A DNA stretch of 64,000 bases. It comes from Archilochus colubris (Eukaryota > Chordata > Aves > Apodiformes > Trochilidae). The notes beneath the pieces were generated by a model. It ran no database searches. It worked only from the letters and a program-made list of their open reading frames with translations, and had not been told where the DNA came from. Where the stretch lies: positions 1,497,549 to 1,561,548 of the forward strand of contig CM041109.1 in assembly GCA_023079485.1 (NCBI GenBank), in the 5' to 3' direction. Both the position numbers and the translations under genes were made by a program. This document shows positions 1 to 11,224 of this stretch, piece by piece (the first letter of the stretch is position 1; the number at the start of each line of letters is the position of its first letter).

Positions 1-900
1 ATCATGAAATGAATATTCACAAGATTTCCTGAACAGAATCCACTCCTGATATTGTATGGCGTAGGGGATCCTCCTGCCAATGTGGTGTACCTGATTTACC
101 TGTTATCAAAAACTCCTAAGGACCTCAATCATCTTCTCAGGAGAGTCTAACGTGGTAGAGAAAATTCTTCTAATGCAGACTTTGAATATGTGCTGAAGAT
201 TTGGTTGAGGGAAGCAATCAAGAGACTGCTCAAGGCAGTTTCCCGAGACGTGCAATTCAGAGCTGAGTCCTGAATTTTAATGGCAAAGGAAGTCCCAGCC
301 AGGTAGAGAAGTTATTGTTGACTCATGGGTGTGATATTTTAGGAATGAAGCTTTTAAGTTGGATGCTAACACCTGGGTTTCATTCTACTCCTTGTAATCT
401 GGGAATGCTGAGGATGAGAATCCCTACTCGCACCCAAGTAATTCACTGATTTAAGGTGCTTTTTGAAATTTTGGTTTTGAAGATGGGGCAGAAGATGATG
501 GTGCCTGCTACCCATTGAGCAGTGAATTCTGCTCAGTACCCACTGAAATACCTGTGCCAGCATCAGGAATGAGTTCCTACACATCTTATGAAGTGTTTTT
601 AAATGGGGGAATTACTCATGCTTCAGTCAGTCTGCATGCTTTGAGTTTTATCTTAACAATTTAGATTGACAGTAAAAATTGACCTACTGATCAGTAGGTG
701 CAAGAAGGAGTCAAACTTTCTGCTTGACCTGATTCATATCAGTGGAAGCATGACCAGGCAGCTCTTTGCTTCCTAAAGGTTCTGCTGTGCTACAGGAGCG
801 TGGCTGCAGCCAGCAGGATCCTGGCTGAAGGCACAGAAAATGACATTGGAATGAGGACATGTTCTGGGCAAAGCAAAGAAGAACCAAAAGACAGGATATT
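1..900. other. Left flank, no gene seen
   Basis: I see no supportable coding region, repeat family or RNA gene here. Short open frames exist, but none has the composition, TATA box or splice signals of the neighbouring EDC genes. The right end abuts the 3' untranslated region of the Cys-rich gene that follows. Confidence 0.5.
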
Positions 901-923
901 TTGCATTTTGCTGAATGCTAAAT

Positions 924-929
924 TTTATT
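924..929 (-). promoter_or_regulatory. Poly(A) signal of the EDCRP gene
   Basis: Reverse complement reads AATAAA, about 320 bases past the stop codon of the Cys-rich gene. It fits the end of a 3' UTR in exon 2. Confidence 0.7.
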
Positions 930-1252
930 GTCTACAAGTCAAGAGAGAAAAAGAAGAACGAGCACATTAACAGCAAAGGTATCCCAAGTCCCATGCACCA
1001 AGAAGAGAGGAAATCACAAGTACCTAAAAGCCCTTAGGGGCCTATATTCAAGACCATCTCAGATGTTCAATAATTGAAGGACAGAAAGAAGAAGACAGCT
1101 AAAGTTTGAAGACAAGAAGCAAACTGCTAAGGATTTACTCCCCCATCATGTAAATCAGAAGCAAATGATCAGGTTTTCATCTCCTCGTGCCTGTTGGTGT
1201 TGCACGACAGAGACGAGAGCCCGGGGAGCTGCTCTTGCTACCCAGAGTAGAC

Positions 1253-2071
1253 TCAGCAAGTCTTCTTGATGGCACTGCAGCACTGCTGGATGGGGATGCA
1301 GTACTTCCTCACGGGAGGGCAGCACGGGGTGCAGCAGGGGCTGCAACACACCGTAGTGGGCTTCTTCACCAAGTAAGAGCAGCAAGTTGAAGAGCAGCAG
1401 CAGGGACGGCAGCTACAGGAGCAGCAGGGACGGCAGCCAGAGGTGCAGCAGGACTTCTGGCACACCTTGGTGCAGCAGACTGGAGGGCACGGGGCACAGC
1501 AGACAGACTGCTGGCATGGGTCACAGCAGGAAGACTGCTGGCACGGGTCACAGCAGGGCTTCTGGCATGGGTCACAGCAGACAGACTGTTGGCACGGGTC
1601 ACAGCAGGAAGACTGCTGGCACGGGTCACAGCAGGGCTTCTGGCATGGGTCACAGCAGGATTGCTGGCACGGGTCACAGCAGACAGACTGCTGGCACGGG
1701 TCACAGCAGGGTTTCTGGCATGGGTCACAGCAGACAGACTGCTGGCATGGGTCACAGCAAGGCTTCTGGCATGGGTCACAGCAGGATTGCTGGCACGGGT
1801 CACAGCAGACAGACTGCTGGCATGGGTCACAGCAGGGCTTCTGGCACGGGTCACAACAGGACTGCTGGCATGGGTCACAGCAAGGCTTCTGGCATGGGTC
1901 ACAACAGGACTGCTGGCATGGGTCACAGCAAGGCTTCTGGCATGGGTCGCAGCAGCAGGACTGCTGACACGGGTCGCAGCAGAGGGTCTTGGTGCATGGC
2001 TGGCTGCAGCAGACTGTCTTGCTCTTCACAACAGAGCAGCATCCGGTGGTGCAGCATCCTGTAGAGCACAT
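1253..2071 (-). CDS. EDCRP: Epidermal differentiation cysteine-rich protein
   Basis: A 272-residue protein. It starts MCSTGCCTTGCC, then runs through about 19 copies of a 7-9 residue unit, CCDPCQQS or CCDPCQKP, at roughly residues 31-180. A Cys/Pro/Arg/Ser-rich part follows (CRPCCSCSCRPCC), and the tail carries Lys and Gln (ending CCSAIKKTC). Repeated CCDPCQ units of this kind are known from avian EDCRP, a feather-associated EDC protein likened to hair high-sulfur keratin-associated proteins. The expected role is dense disulfide cross-linking of corneous material, with terminal Lys and Gln as possible transglutaminase sites. Exon 2 begins at 2109 after a TTTCAG acceptor, 38 bases before the ATG. 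All coding sequence is in exon 2. Other frames across the array are also open, but only because the repeat has no stops. Repeat number probably varies between alleles and could be collapsed in an assembly. Confidence 0.9.
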   Translation of the reverse strand: MCSTGCCTTGCCSVVKSKTVCCSQPCTKTLCCDPCQQSCCCDPCQKPCCDPCQQSCCDPCQKPCCDPCQQSCCDPCQKPCCDPCQQSVCCDPCQQSCCDPCQKPCCDPCQQSVCCDPCQKPCCDPCQQSVCCDPCQQSCCDPCQKPCCDPCQQSSCCDPCQQSVCCDPCQKPCCDPCQQSSCCDPCQQSVCCAPCPPVCCTKVCQKSCCTSGCRPCCSCSCRPCCCSSTCCSYLVKKPTTVCCSPCCTPCCPPVRKYCIPIQQCCSAIKKTC

Positions 2072-2289
2072 GGTGTTTGTAGTGGAGCTGAGTTTGAGGG
2101 AATGAGGACCTGAAACACAAAGGACGTTCAGATAAAACCCATCTTGCTAAATACAGAGATATGTTTTATTCTGGCCTACAAATGCTGTCCCTGGGTAACA
2201 GCCATATCACACACAACTCCTTATGCATTGGTCTTGAGTTGTGTACAGAAATCAAGCAATGTCCCACTATCCCCACAGTATTTTTACAT

Positions 2290-2440
2290 AGAATAATAGA
2301 ATCATTGACTAGTTTGGGTCGGAAGAGATCTTAAAAATCATCTGGTTCCAACCCTGCTGCCATGGGCAGGGAAACCTCCCATCCCCAGGTTGCTCCAAGA
2401 CTCATCCAACCTGACCTCTTTTGAACTCTCCTGGGAACTC
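2290..2440 (-). repeat. CR1 LINE 3' fragment
   Basis: Starts with the ATAGAAT-type CR1 terminus and runs through the familiar CR1 3' segment (TTGGGTCGGAAGAG, then CCATGGGCAGGGA). It lies in the EDCRP intron, in reverse orientation. Confidence 0.8.
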
Positions 2441-2589
2441 ACTTTCCTGTGCTCATCCATGTAGTTCACACCCTGAATTTACATCCTCTGAAGCTTCTTT
2501 ATCACTGTGCTCTAGCTACCAGCTCTCTTTTGCATTAAGCCATAAACCAACAGAAGAGAAAAATCTGAATTTCAAAGCATGCTGTCGAT

Positions 2590-2660
2590 AATAGAATCAT
2601 AGAATAGTTTGGCTTGGAAGGGACCTTTAGAGGTCACCCACTCCAACACCCTACAAACAT
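2590..2660 (-). repeat. CR1 LINE 3' tip
   Basis: A short piece: ATAGAATCATAGAATAG followed by TTGGAAGGGACCTTTAGAGG. It is the second CR1 scrap in the EDCRP intron, reverse orientation. Confidence 0.8.
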
Positions 2661-2751
2661 CAGATACAGAGACACATTTCAATTCATTGCTTGACCCAAA
2701 CAAAAGGAGAAACACTGCAGCCCAGGAGCACTGCTAGTAGGTAACACTTAC

Positions 2752-2809
2752 CGTGCTAACTGTGTGGTTCAGTTGAATGAGGAGCAAAGGGATGGGGAGA
2801 CCTTTTATT
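2752..2809 (-). promoter_or_regulatory. EDCRP: EDCRP core promoter and noncoding exon 1
   Basis: The exon 1 donor GTAAG is at 2747-2751, so exon 1 is about 2752-2778 and has no ATG. An initiator-like TCATTCA is at 2774-2780. A TATA-like AATAAAA is at 2803-2809, 29 bases upstream. The TATA box is weaker than in the neighbouring genes. Confidence 0.6.
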
Positions 2810-2829
2810 TAGCTCGAAACTGTCCTGCC

Positions 2830-5800
2830 GGAAATGAGGTACCCCACAGCAATTCATGATTTACACACTAAGCCTATACTTATTTGTTGAATTTGCCTTC
2901 ATCTATTTGGCCTTTGCCTTGTGGTTTTTGATCAACCCTTCAATTTTGTGTTATTACCAATTTGTTCTGTAAATTTTTTACAATTTTTTAATGTCAAGTT
3001 AATTCTTGCGTGATGCTCATGAACTGCTTAAAAGGTATGTTTCTGCTTATTTTGCATATGGTAATGCTGTTGTATTGAGATGCTAGGTGGTTTGTTCAGA
3101 GCCAGTGAGTGCTTAATTAACATAAAAATCATAATTAAGATCGAGGAGCAGTGGATTCCAGAGGCATGCAGAGGCCTTTTGGATGTCAACCATTCCTCAA
3201 TAGGATTTCTTCTTAAAACAGAATTCCGGCAAGTGGGGTTCCATGGCTCCATGTTTTGTTTTTGAATGTAGAAATGGTGATACCCAACGTCTTCTTTGGG
3301 GTCTTTGGTCATCAGAAAGGCAAGTGTAGAACAGAAAGTTTTTGACATCTCATCCCTTGTTGCCTCATCTCATCCATGCATGGGAAAACACATACCCTTG
3401 GCCTTGCCAATAGCAGAGATTCTAGGTGACAAGGACTGCAAATTCATCATGGAAAACTGGAATAGAGTCTGGGTGAAATCAGAGTCCATATTTTTCCAAT
3501 TTCTGTTGGATAACTTGGAATAAAAGCAAAACTCAGAACTCTTCTGGAAGTTTTACATCTGGATTTTTCTGGGCATAACTTGATCTGGAGAATTCCTATT
3601 CCATTTTTTAAATTTCCAATATGGCCTCAAGTAATGAAAGGTCTGCCTACGGCTGTTATTTTTGGAATAACTTAAAGCTCCATTCTGAGCCACCCATTGG
3701 CAGTCATTAGCTCTGATGTTTACGATCATGTTGCAATTATTCATTAATGATCTAATATTTATTCCTCATGGAGGCCTGAAGGCATCACATGATTCTTCGA
3801 GCATTTTCAGGATCTCAAATTAAACTACGTCTTTATAAAAATTCTCTCTCTCTCCAGTCAGGAGGAATTCATGGGACCCGGATCTGTGACTGACGTGATT
3901 AAATGTTTTATTTCTGAGGTCACCTGGAGGTGCTGCTTCTGCTGCTGTGGGTCTGTGTATCTGTGGGACCCTTGACCACCATCCCTCGTGCTTAAAGCTT
4001 CACTGGAGCTACCCTGACACCTGCTGAAGGGAAGGAGAGAAGATTGAGGCTCTGTTTTGATATAGAAATGCAGAATGATCCAGATCAGAGATGCTGAGGA
4101 CAGAACAGGTCATTGTGAACTTTCAGCTTGACTTCTGGTGACATAAATCTTCTGTTTTTAAACAGTTTCGGTTGGGTTGCTACTGCTTTCATTTGGCTGC
4201 ATCCCAGCATTTACACATCTACCCAGTCTTGATTTGAAGAATCCATGTAATCCAGACAAGCTCTTTCCAAGGCCAGTGTTCCTGGCTGCTAAAACACAGT
4301 CTTCAGGGTCTACTGAGTTTGGCTTCATGCTAACAACCAGGTTAGACTAGGCCACAGCCACACATTATAATCTAATTTGTGAGAGAGATTTACATCAGCT
4401 GAGAACCTGAATCTCAGCTAATAATAAAGGAGGCTCCTGGCAAGCTGAGAGAAAGCCAGGAGGGGATTTCTGAGCCTTCTGAGAAATTACAAGAGACTCC
4501 AATATTAGAAATGTGGTGAGTTCTGAGCAGTGAGGTCAGGTAAGAGATATTGGTTAAAATGAGGTGGTTTTCTTCATGACTTTGTATGGATCTGGTGCAT
4601 CTGGTGCATTGCTTCATCCTGTGAGTCAAAAAACCCCCATTGCTGCTCTTTGAGTTGGATGAGCACGTAGAAGATATCTAAAGCCACTAGAGACAGACCC
4701 ACAGGCAACTTGAAGACCCCCAACCAACTTTACAAGGGGAGTTTTATAAAGGAAGGATTCTAATTAGACCCACAAGATGATCCCTATGAAATGTGAGTTT
4801 GTGTGAATGAACTCTGCAAGCTCTGTAAGACACCCAGAGTAACAGCACTCTGTTTGGGTTTGAGATTTACTGGTGCAGTGAAGCAATCCTCACCAAATTC
4901 CTCAAGGCACATTCCTCCCCATTAATCCCTAAGGGTTTGCTCACAGTTTATCCTGGCTGTGGAAATCCGATGTTGCGTTGTTTAATACGTACTCATCAGA
5001 GCAGAAAAATTCCTCTAAGCTATGTAGAGCATTTGGTTTTGAGAACTACCCTGGCCAAATGTTGCTGATTTAAAAATAAATATTCTAATGAGGTGAAACA
5101 TTTGTAAAGGTTTTTGTCCTGGATTTTCCACGTGTAAAACCTCTCCAGGCCTGACAAGTGCTTCGAAAAGGAACAAGAAAGGAACAGAAATAGGGATAGT
5201 AGGGAAAGGGAAAGGGAAGTGGAAGAGAAATGGGTAAAGGGAAAGGGGAAAGGGGAAGGAGAAGGGAAAGAGAAAGGGGAAAAGGAAAGGGAAAAGGGAA
5301 GAAGAAGGGGAAGGGGAAGAGGAAAGAAAGGGAAGGGAGGGGAAGAGAATGGAAAAGAAGAGAAGAGAAGAGGAGAGAGGAAAGGGAAAGAAGAAATAAA
5401 ATAAAAGAAAAGAAAAGAAAAAAAAGAAAAGAAAAAAAAAAAGAAAAGAGAAGAGAAAGCTTTGTTCTTGTGTTCCCATTATTGCTTTCATTTCTCATCC
5501 TCAAGTGAATGAGAACTTCAAGCTTGAGCACAGCAGGGAGCGTAACCAGCTCAGGACCTCGGTGCTTTTCGTGGGGCTTGGAAAAGGAAGAGGAAATGAA
5601 ACGTGCTGTGATTAGTCACAGCATAGAAATTTGGAGGCCTGAGGCAACAAATGAAAGTGAATGTATGTGTTTGAAGACAAAACCACTCCTGCGGACAATA
5701 AGTCTTACTCAAAGCCCGACTGCAGAGGGGTGATGAATGAATAAGAAGAGTTTTTAATGTAGCTGCCAAGGGTCGTGTGAAAATGAGCCATTGCTCAGCT

Positions 5801-6490
5801 ATGGCAACAACTTGAACGTAGGTGAGTAATTAATTGCTCTCTGCATCCCATTTGCAACTTTTCCTTTTTAGTGGGCAGTTCCTCTATAATGACAATTTTT
5901 CTCCATAACCTCTAAATAATAAATCCCAATTACTTATTTACCAACCAGTCATTTACCAGCGACTCGCAGTGCCTCACCCAGCCTATTTCCCACACCTCTC
6001 CTAGGATGGGTGAATCACGTAGGGGAAACCTTCTCTCATTTTACCCTGTAGAAATTGTTTGACTGAGGGTGTTCCAAGGCAGGTTCCAAACCCTGAAGGA
6101 TTTTTGGTTTTGTTTCCAAGTATAGCAGTGGCTTTTAAAGATCATGTCGGCAGTAAAAACATGAGCGTGCAGGCCAGGCCTCCAGCTGTAACTCCAAACC
6201 TACTTTTGCATCTGTTGAGCTCAGGGCAAGTATTTGGTTTCACCAGGAATTAACTCAACGTGTGCATCCTGCAGGGCTTCTGCCATCACTGGTGGCTACA
6301 GCAGGCATTTTTCTTGACTTTCATGTTTTGTTGGCATTCCTCCTACTTTAGATGTTTTCCTCAGGGATTGAAGTATGGTTCTAAAACCACCAGAAAAAAA
6401 AAAAAAAATCCAACAAAGAACCCCAGATGCTGCCAGACAAGCAGATATGATGCACCAGTGACTAAAAACATCCAGAACTGTCAGGTAGCT
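2830..6490. other. Intergenic, no gene seen
   Basis: Unique-looking sequence between the EDCRP promoter and the 3' end of the next gene. Apart from the purine tract listed separately at 5166-5458, I see no coding region, promoter pair or mobile element that I can defend. Confidence 0.5.
5166..5458 (+). repeat. Polypurine low-complexity tract
   Basis: About 290 bases that are almost wholly A and G on the plus strand, mostly AAGGG and GAAAAG units, drifting to A-rich at the right end. The long Lys/Glu/Gly or Phe/Leu/Ser frames across it are composition artefacts. Confidence 0.95.
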
Positions 6491-6503
6491 TTGAAACACA
6501 TTT

Positions 6504-6509
6504 TTTATT
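6504..6509 (-). promoter_or_regulatory. Poly(A) signal of first EDQM-like gene
   Basis: AATAAA on the minus strand, about 260 bases after the stop codon. Confidence 0.7.
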
Positions 6510-6765
6510 ATTTTGCTGGAGAATGAAGCAGCAAAAGCAAGAAAGAAACTAATCCCAGCCGACAGGGATGCTCTGCGTTGGCAGAAAGAAGGTAAAAAAG
6601 CTCAAAACTCATTAAATGGAGCGTTTTCCTTCATCTTAATACCCTGCTACCCAGCAAGAATTTTGAAAGCGTTCTGCTGCTGAGCAGCAGGGTGATGAGA
6701 AGCGAGGAGAGATGAGCTTGAGGCTTCGAGCAAGGTGGGTCCAGGTCTGGGGCCACATCCTGCTC

Positions 6766-7053
6766 TTAGTACTTGGGGCATTTCGGTGGCAGGTTGCAGA
6801 TGTTCTTGGTGTACTGGGGGCAGCAGGGGGCAGGGGAGCAGCAGGGCTGCATCGGGGGGCAGTAGCGCTGCACAGGGGGGCAATAACGCTGCACAGGGGG
6901 GCAATAGGACTGCATGGGGGGGTAGCAGTAGCTGAACTTCTGCACTGGCTGCCTCTGGATGATGTAATGGCAGGAGGGTCCTGAGTCGTGGCAGGAGGAG
7001 CGGGATCCGTGGCAGGAGGACTCATTGTCATGGCAGGATCCACGGGAACACAT
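6766..7053 (-). CDS. Small Cys/His/Pro/Gln-rich EDC protein, copy 1 (EDQM-like)
   Basis: A 95-residue protein in exon 2, which begins at 7074 after a GACAG acceptor. Residues 1-30 hold four spaced SCH motifs (SCHD, SCHG, SCHD, SCHY). The motif QRQPVQKF follows near residue 33. Then come tandem YCPPVQR or YCPPMQ units, and the protein ends NICNLPPKCPKY. It is the first of three clear paralogues. The Gln-centred core and the triple copy suggest the avian EDQM1-3 group, but I name it from memory of the family definition and leave the symbol blank. Expected role: a cornified-envelope or matrix precursor, cross-linked through Cys, Gln and Lys. Unlike copies 2 and 3, the segment after QKF reads SYCYPPMQ and lacks the TYVTPSCPP segment. 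Confidence 0.85.
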   Translation of the reverse strand: MCSRGSCHDNESSCHGSRSSCHDSGPSCHYIIQRQPVQKFSYCYPPMQSYCPPVQRYCPPVQRYCPPMQPCCSPAPCCPQYTKNICNLPPKCPKY

Positions 7054-7139
7054 CTTTCTGGAGTGCGGGCAAAGCTGTCAGGAGGAAGAGATCAATACGG
7101 TGAGAGAAGCCCCAGATTAATTTCTTAGATTCTCCTCCA

Positions 7140-7310
7140 CCCTTTCTTTTTATTTTATTTTTTTTTTTATTTTTAATTTTTAATTTTTTAGTTTTAAATG
7201 CTTTCTATTTTTTAATTTTGATTTTTACTTTTTATTTTTAATCTTTAAATTTTTTTATATTTTGATTTTTTATTTTAGAACTTTAATTTTTTTTTTTTTT
7301 AAATATTGTT
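7140..7310. repeat. AT-rich low-complexity tract
   Basis: T-rich sequence of TTTTTATTTT and TTTAATTTT units inside the intron of EDQM-like copy 1. Confidence 0.9.
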
Positions 7311-7709
7311 TTCCTTGAGCTCCCTAGCGAGCTGTTTCTCTCTTTGTTTCTGCCTGTCTGATCCGGATCGAATGCACCCTTAATCCTGTCTGAGCTGCTG
7401 GGCTTGCTCTGGCAATCCTTGTGTGAAGCTGGATCCTGGCAAGCCAACACAATGGGCCCCAGGAGCCGCTCCCAGACCTGATCTCCCTGGTGAAACAGCA
7501 CAGAGCTTGTGTCTCCCGAGGGTCTCTTCACAGCCCCTCGCTGGACCTTCCCCAGTGACCCCCATCCCTCCTTGCCTGCCTTGGAGGACCAAAAGGGTGC
7601 AAGCAGAAGGGTTTTCAGTAAATCCCAGCTCCCAAGAGGCCCACAAAAACCTCCAGTGGAGTTTTCTTCTCCCTCAGCACAAACAAAAATAGTAAAATTG
7701 GTCTTACCC

Positions 7710-7786
7710 TCTTCAGCTACAGGGAGAAGTCTCTTGAAGTGAAGGCGAGTGACTGAGGAGGACTGGGCTGAGCGATCTTTTATAGG
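7710..7786 (-). promoter_or_regulatory. Core promoter and noncoding exon 1, EDQM-like copy 1
   Basis: Donor GTAAG at 7705-7709, so exon 1 is about 7710-7756 and has no ATG. Initiator TCAGTCA at 7752-7758. TATA box TATAAAA at 7780-7786, 28 bases upstream. The segment above it, GGTTATCTGGG then CATGAG, also occurs above copy 3. Confidence 0.75.
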
Positions 7787-7814
7787 GCTCCAGGAGGTTA
7801 TCTGGGCCATGAGA

Positions 7815-9985
7815 CACGTCTTCGCAATGATAATTTAATTATTTCCACACTCAATCCCACAGACGTTTGTGCTACCCTGTTTTTAGAGTTTCCTCTTTCA
7901 CACACTGGATTTTGTCCCACCTGTCATTCCAAATGCACCTCCTATCAGGATTTGGGAAGGCTTTTCTTGCCCATTTCCTGGAGGCTGACACTAATCTCAG
8001 GGGTGTTAATTACCTTGCCAATGGGCAACTGGGGTTGCATCAGTGGCAGAAAGGTCTCAGAAATGCTGACTCCAAGGGTCAGCCTACAGTTCTGTGCAGG
8101 TGACAGCTCAGGATTTTAATTTACTTGTTGTTGAATGCCAAGAGGAAATGGGATTACCAGCTGCAACACGTGGGTATGGCACGATGCTGCGAAGCCTAGC
8201 ATGATCTCTTTGCTTCCCTGGTATGGCAAAATTAAAAATATTTCTGATTCTTCACGTGCTCCTTGACTTGCCAGATGACTTATCTGACACGAACAGATTG
8301 TTCCACAGTTATACAAGTTTATTTAGTACTTAAGATCAGAGAAAAATATCTGGTGGTGATCTTAGAACAAGGTATGTGTAAGTTAAGTTTTTCTGCTCCT
8401 TGGTTTCTCTTTTCCTTCACTGATTTCTTACACTGTTTTTTCACCAGTCCTCACTTGTAGAGATATCTGGAAAGGATTTAGAGAAAGGGAGTGTTTAAGT
8501 TGAATTTTGAGTACATCCTTGGTTCTGTCACTCGTGGTGAAACCTTGGGCATTAATGCTGGATTTTAAATCCTGGTGGACTCAGCCTTTGAAATGTAAGA
8601 AAATGAAGCCCGTAACTCACCAAGTCTGGAAAATGTTACCCATTAGAGTAACTTGGTAACTACTAAAGAGGATCTTTCTCTAAAGTAAGGGTGTCCTAGG
8701 GCTTTTCCTCAGGCTAGAAACAATATAATTGCTTGTGGTGAGTTTTGTGTAGCAACAGAGGGTTACATGAATTCCTCAGAGATCTTTTGTGACTCAGTTG
8801 TGGGTCCAAAATCAAGAGTAGCTGCAGCTGCCCAGTTGGTGACTTTCGACCTCCTCAGGAACCTTTCAAAGCTGGAGTGCCACTCACTCAAAAAATGCTC
8901 CTGAATCTTTCAAATTGTGACCCTGCTAAGGACAACATGATGTTAAAAAAGTTATCATCCATTGCTTGCCATTCTCTTGAAAGGGAAGGCCAACCTATGG
9001 TGCTGAAATGTCATTTTTGAAGCAATGACCATGATGCAGGTACATTCGGCAGAGTTTTGTTTCTGTGGTGTTCAGATTCGTGCCCTGCAAGTGCACAAGG
9101 TTCTTCCATGAGATGGACCTTCTCTGGGATCAGCCATTTCTCTGCTCCAAAGTCTACACTAGTGACAAACAATATTGGAATATGAAAAAGAATTTTGTGT
9201 CTTCTGTTTTCAGAGGCTCTGAAGTATCCAGAGGCTCTCCAGACTCTAGCCTGGAGAGAAGACTGAGAGGAGACCTTATCAATGTCTATAAATACCTAAA
9301 GGGCAAGTGTAAGGAGGATGGAACCAGACTTTTTTGGTATTGTCCAGCAACAGGACAAGGGGCAATGGACACATACAGGAAATTGAATTTAAATGTGAGA
9401 AAAAACTTCTCTCCTGTGAGGGTGACAAAGCACTGGACCAGCCTGCTTGGAGAGGTTGTGGAGTCTCCGCTGGAGACATTCAAGACCTGCCTGGATAGAG
9501 CCATGTGTGGTATGCTCTAGATGATCCTATTTTAGCAGTGGGGTTGGATGAGATGATCTCTAGATGTTCCTTCCAACTAAATGATTCTGGGTGATTCTGT
9601 GAGTAAGAATATTAGCAACTGTGAACTACTTATTCCCCTCTTATTTCATGAGCTACTCTTGTCTCCAAAACAAAAGAATTTACATTCAGTTGGCTTTGAT
9701 CTCATTGTTTTCAAAATAATGGGACAAAAATCACTTGGCACCAGCAGGGGAAGTTTTGCTCTGCTCTGCTCTTTAGGTCCATGTAGGTTTTTGTAGTTGA
9801 GAATTTTTTCCTCTACTAATGTCTCTTCTACTCAAATGGACATGGAAATTGCTCTTGGCCATCACCTACTGAGGGACTTTGGGAATATGAGGAAATCTGA
9901 CCAAAGAATCCAGGGCAAAAAAAAAAAAAAGGTCTAAAAATAAAAAATTAATAAAAAAATAGAGAGGCTTTTCGGGTCTCATGAA
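7815..9985. other. Intergenic with one CR1 copy
   Basis: Nothing coding is supported here. The only recognisable element is the CR1 fragment at about 9205-9605, listed separately. Confidence 0.5.
9205..9605 (+). repeat. CR1 LINE fragment
   Basis: CR1 3' region in forward orientation. It has the GGAGACCTTATC segment, the GCTTGGAGAGGTTGTGGAGTC segment and a 3' end near ATGATTCTGGGTGATTCTGTG. An open frame over part of it is a remnant of the element, not a host gene. Confidence 0.85.
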
Positions 9986-9993
9986 GTGTAAAG

Positions 9994-9999
9994 TTTATT
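9994..9999 (-). promoter_or_regulatory. Poly(A) signal of second EDQM-like gene
   Basis: AATAAA on the minus strand, about 270 bases after the stop codon. Confidence 0.7.
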
Positions 10000-10270
10000 A
10001 TTTCCCACACCCAGATGAGTCTGAAACAGAAATGCGTAGCATAGAAAGATTCCCAGCAACAATTATGCACCGAATAATTAGAAAGGACATTTCCTGAATA
10101 ATTAGAAAGAATGACATCTTGAATGCTAATTAAGGGAATGCTTCATCCACACCATCAGTGAGGCACATGGCAGAGACCCAGGGATTTCAACAAGGAGGAG
10201 CTGATCCGTGGTCACCGCGTCCAAGGGAGGAGCGAGTCGATGGCTCCAGGTTTTGGGCTGGATCCTGCTC

Positions 10271-10567
10271 TTAGTATTTGGGGTACGTTGGTGGCAGCTT
10301 GCAGATGTTCTTGGTGTACTGGGGACAATAGGGAACAGGGGGGCAGTAGGGCTGCACGGGAGGGCAGTAGGGCTGTACAGGGGGCCAATAACGTTGCATA
10401 GGGGGGCAATAGGACTGCACGGGGGGGCAGGAGGGTGTCACGTAAGTGAACTTCTGCACTGGCTGCCTCTGGATGGTGTAATGGCAGGAAGACCCCGATT
10501 CGTGGCAGGAGGAACGGGATCCATGGCAGGAGGACTCGTAGTCGTGGCAGGATCCGCGGGAGCACAT
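10271..10567 (-). CDS. Small Cys/His/Pro/Gln-rich EDC protein, copy 2 (EDQM-like)
   Basis: A 98-residue paralogue of the genes at 6.8 and 13.4 kb. The start is the ATG at 10567, at the MCSRGSCH block, not an in-frame upstream Met that lies beyond the CACAG acceptor (exon 2 starts at 10588). The same parts appear in order: four SCH motifs, QRQPVQKF, TYVTPSCPP, tandem YCPPVQ units, and a tail ending NICKLPPTYPKY. One repeat unit reads YWPP, with Trp in place of Cys, and the tail has lost a Cys (TYPKY against KCPKY), so this copy has fewer disulfide sites than its sisters. Probable cornified-envelope precursor. The paralogy is certain; the EDQM name is tentative. Confidence 0.85.
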   Translation of the reverse strand: MCSRGSCHDYESSCHGSRSSCHESGSSCHYTIQRQPVQKFTYVTPSCPPVQSYCPPMQRYWPPVQPYCPPVQPYCPPVPYCPQYTKNICKLPPTYPKY

Positions 10568-11124
10568 CTTCCTGGAGTGTGGGCAAAGCTGTGGGGAAGA
10601 GAGAAAGACCACCAAGCTGACATGGGTGAGCTGCTGGAGCCCTGTGCGTTTTCCTTGGCTCTTCTTCTATAGCACGCGGGAAATTTTGTTTTCCTCTGTT
10701 TCATCATATATGAGCTATCTAGACCCTGCAAGTGATACTGCCTTGTCTTTGGGGGATAATCTGTGATGGTCCAGCTATGTTGGGAATTTCCCTATCAAGA
10801 TGCCACTGCTGGTTTCCTAAGGTAAAATTTACCTCTAAAACGGCACTGATTTCCCCTTCCATCTAGTCTTGGTATTCATTCCTTTCTGGGTCCCAAAGAC
10901 TCTGCACCTTTGCAGATCTGGTCCTTCAACTACTATTATTTTCCTGCCATCCCACCTGCTGTGAGCAAACCATGAGGACCTTTGTCTAACTTTTATGTTC
11001 CCAGTCACCAAAAATCAGAAGTTTCTAAGACAAAGGCAAGGTCTAAACACAAAACTAGTCAGCTACAATTCCTATGTGAGCTGCTGCTGTTCCATAGTAG
11101 ATAAACAAGTATAATCCAACTTAC

Positions 11125-11205
11125 CTTTTGCTGGAGCGAGCAAGATGAATTGCACCGAGAGCTGATGCTGAATGAAGGAGGACCAGGGAATGGTGGACTT
11201 TTATA
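11125..11205 (-). promoter_or_regulatory. Core promoter and noncoding exon 1, EDQM-like copy 2
   Basis: Donor GTAAG at 11120-11124, so exon 1 is about 11125-11173 without an ATG. Initiator TCATTCA at 11169-11175, TATA box TATAAAA at 11199-11205. Confidence 0.75.
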
Positions 11206-11224
11206 TCTTCCAAAGGGCTGTCCG

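Noticed and set aside
1366..2113. Four further open frames across the EDCRP array on both strands
   Set aside because: Stop-free by virtue of the repeat unit. Only one frame gives CCDPCQ units and a start just after the acceptor.
5015..5531. Phe/Leu/Ser-rich and Lys/Gly/Glu-rich frames
   Set aside because: Translations of the polypurine tract.
9065..9520. A 151-codon plus-strand frame
   Set aside because: Most of it is CR1 LINE sequence with a typical CR1 3' end downstream.
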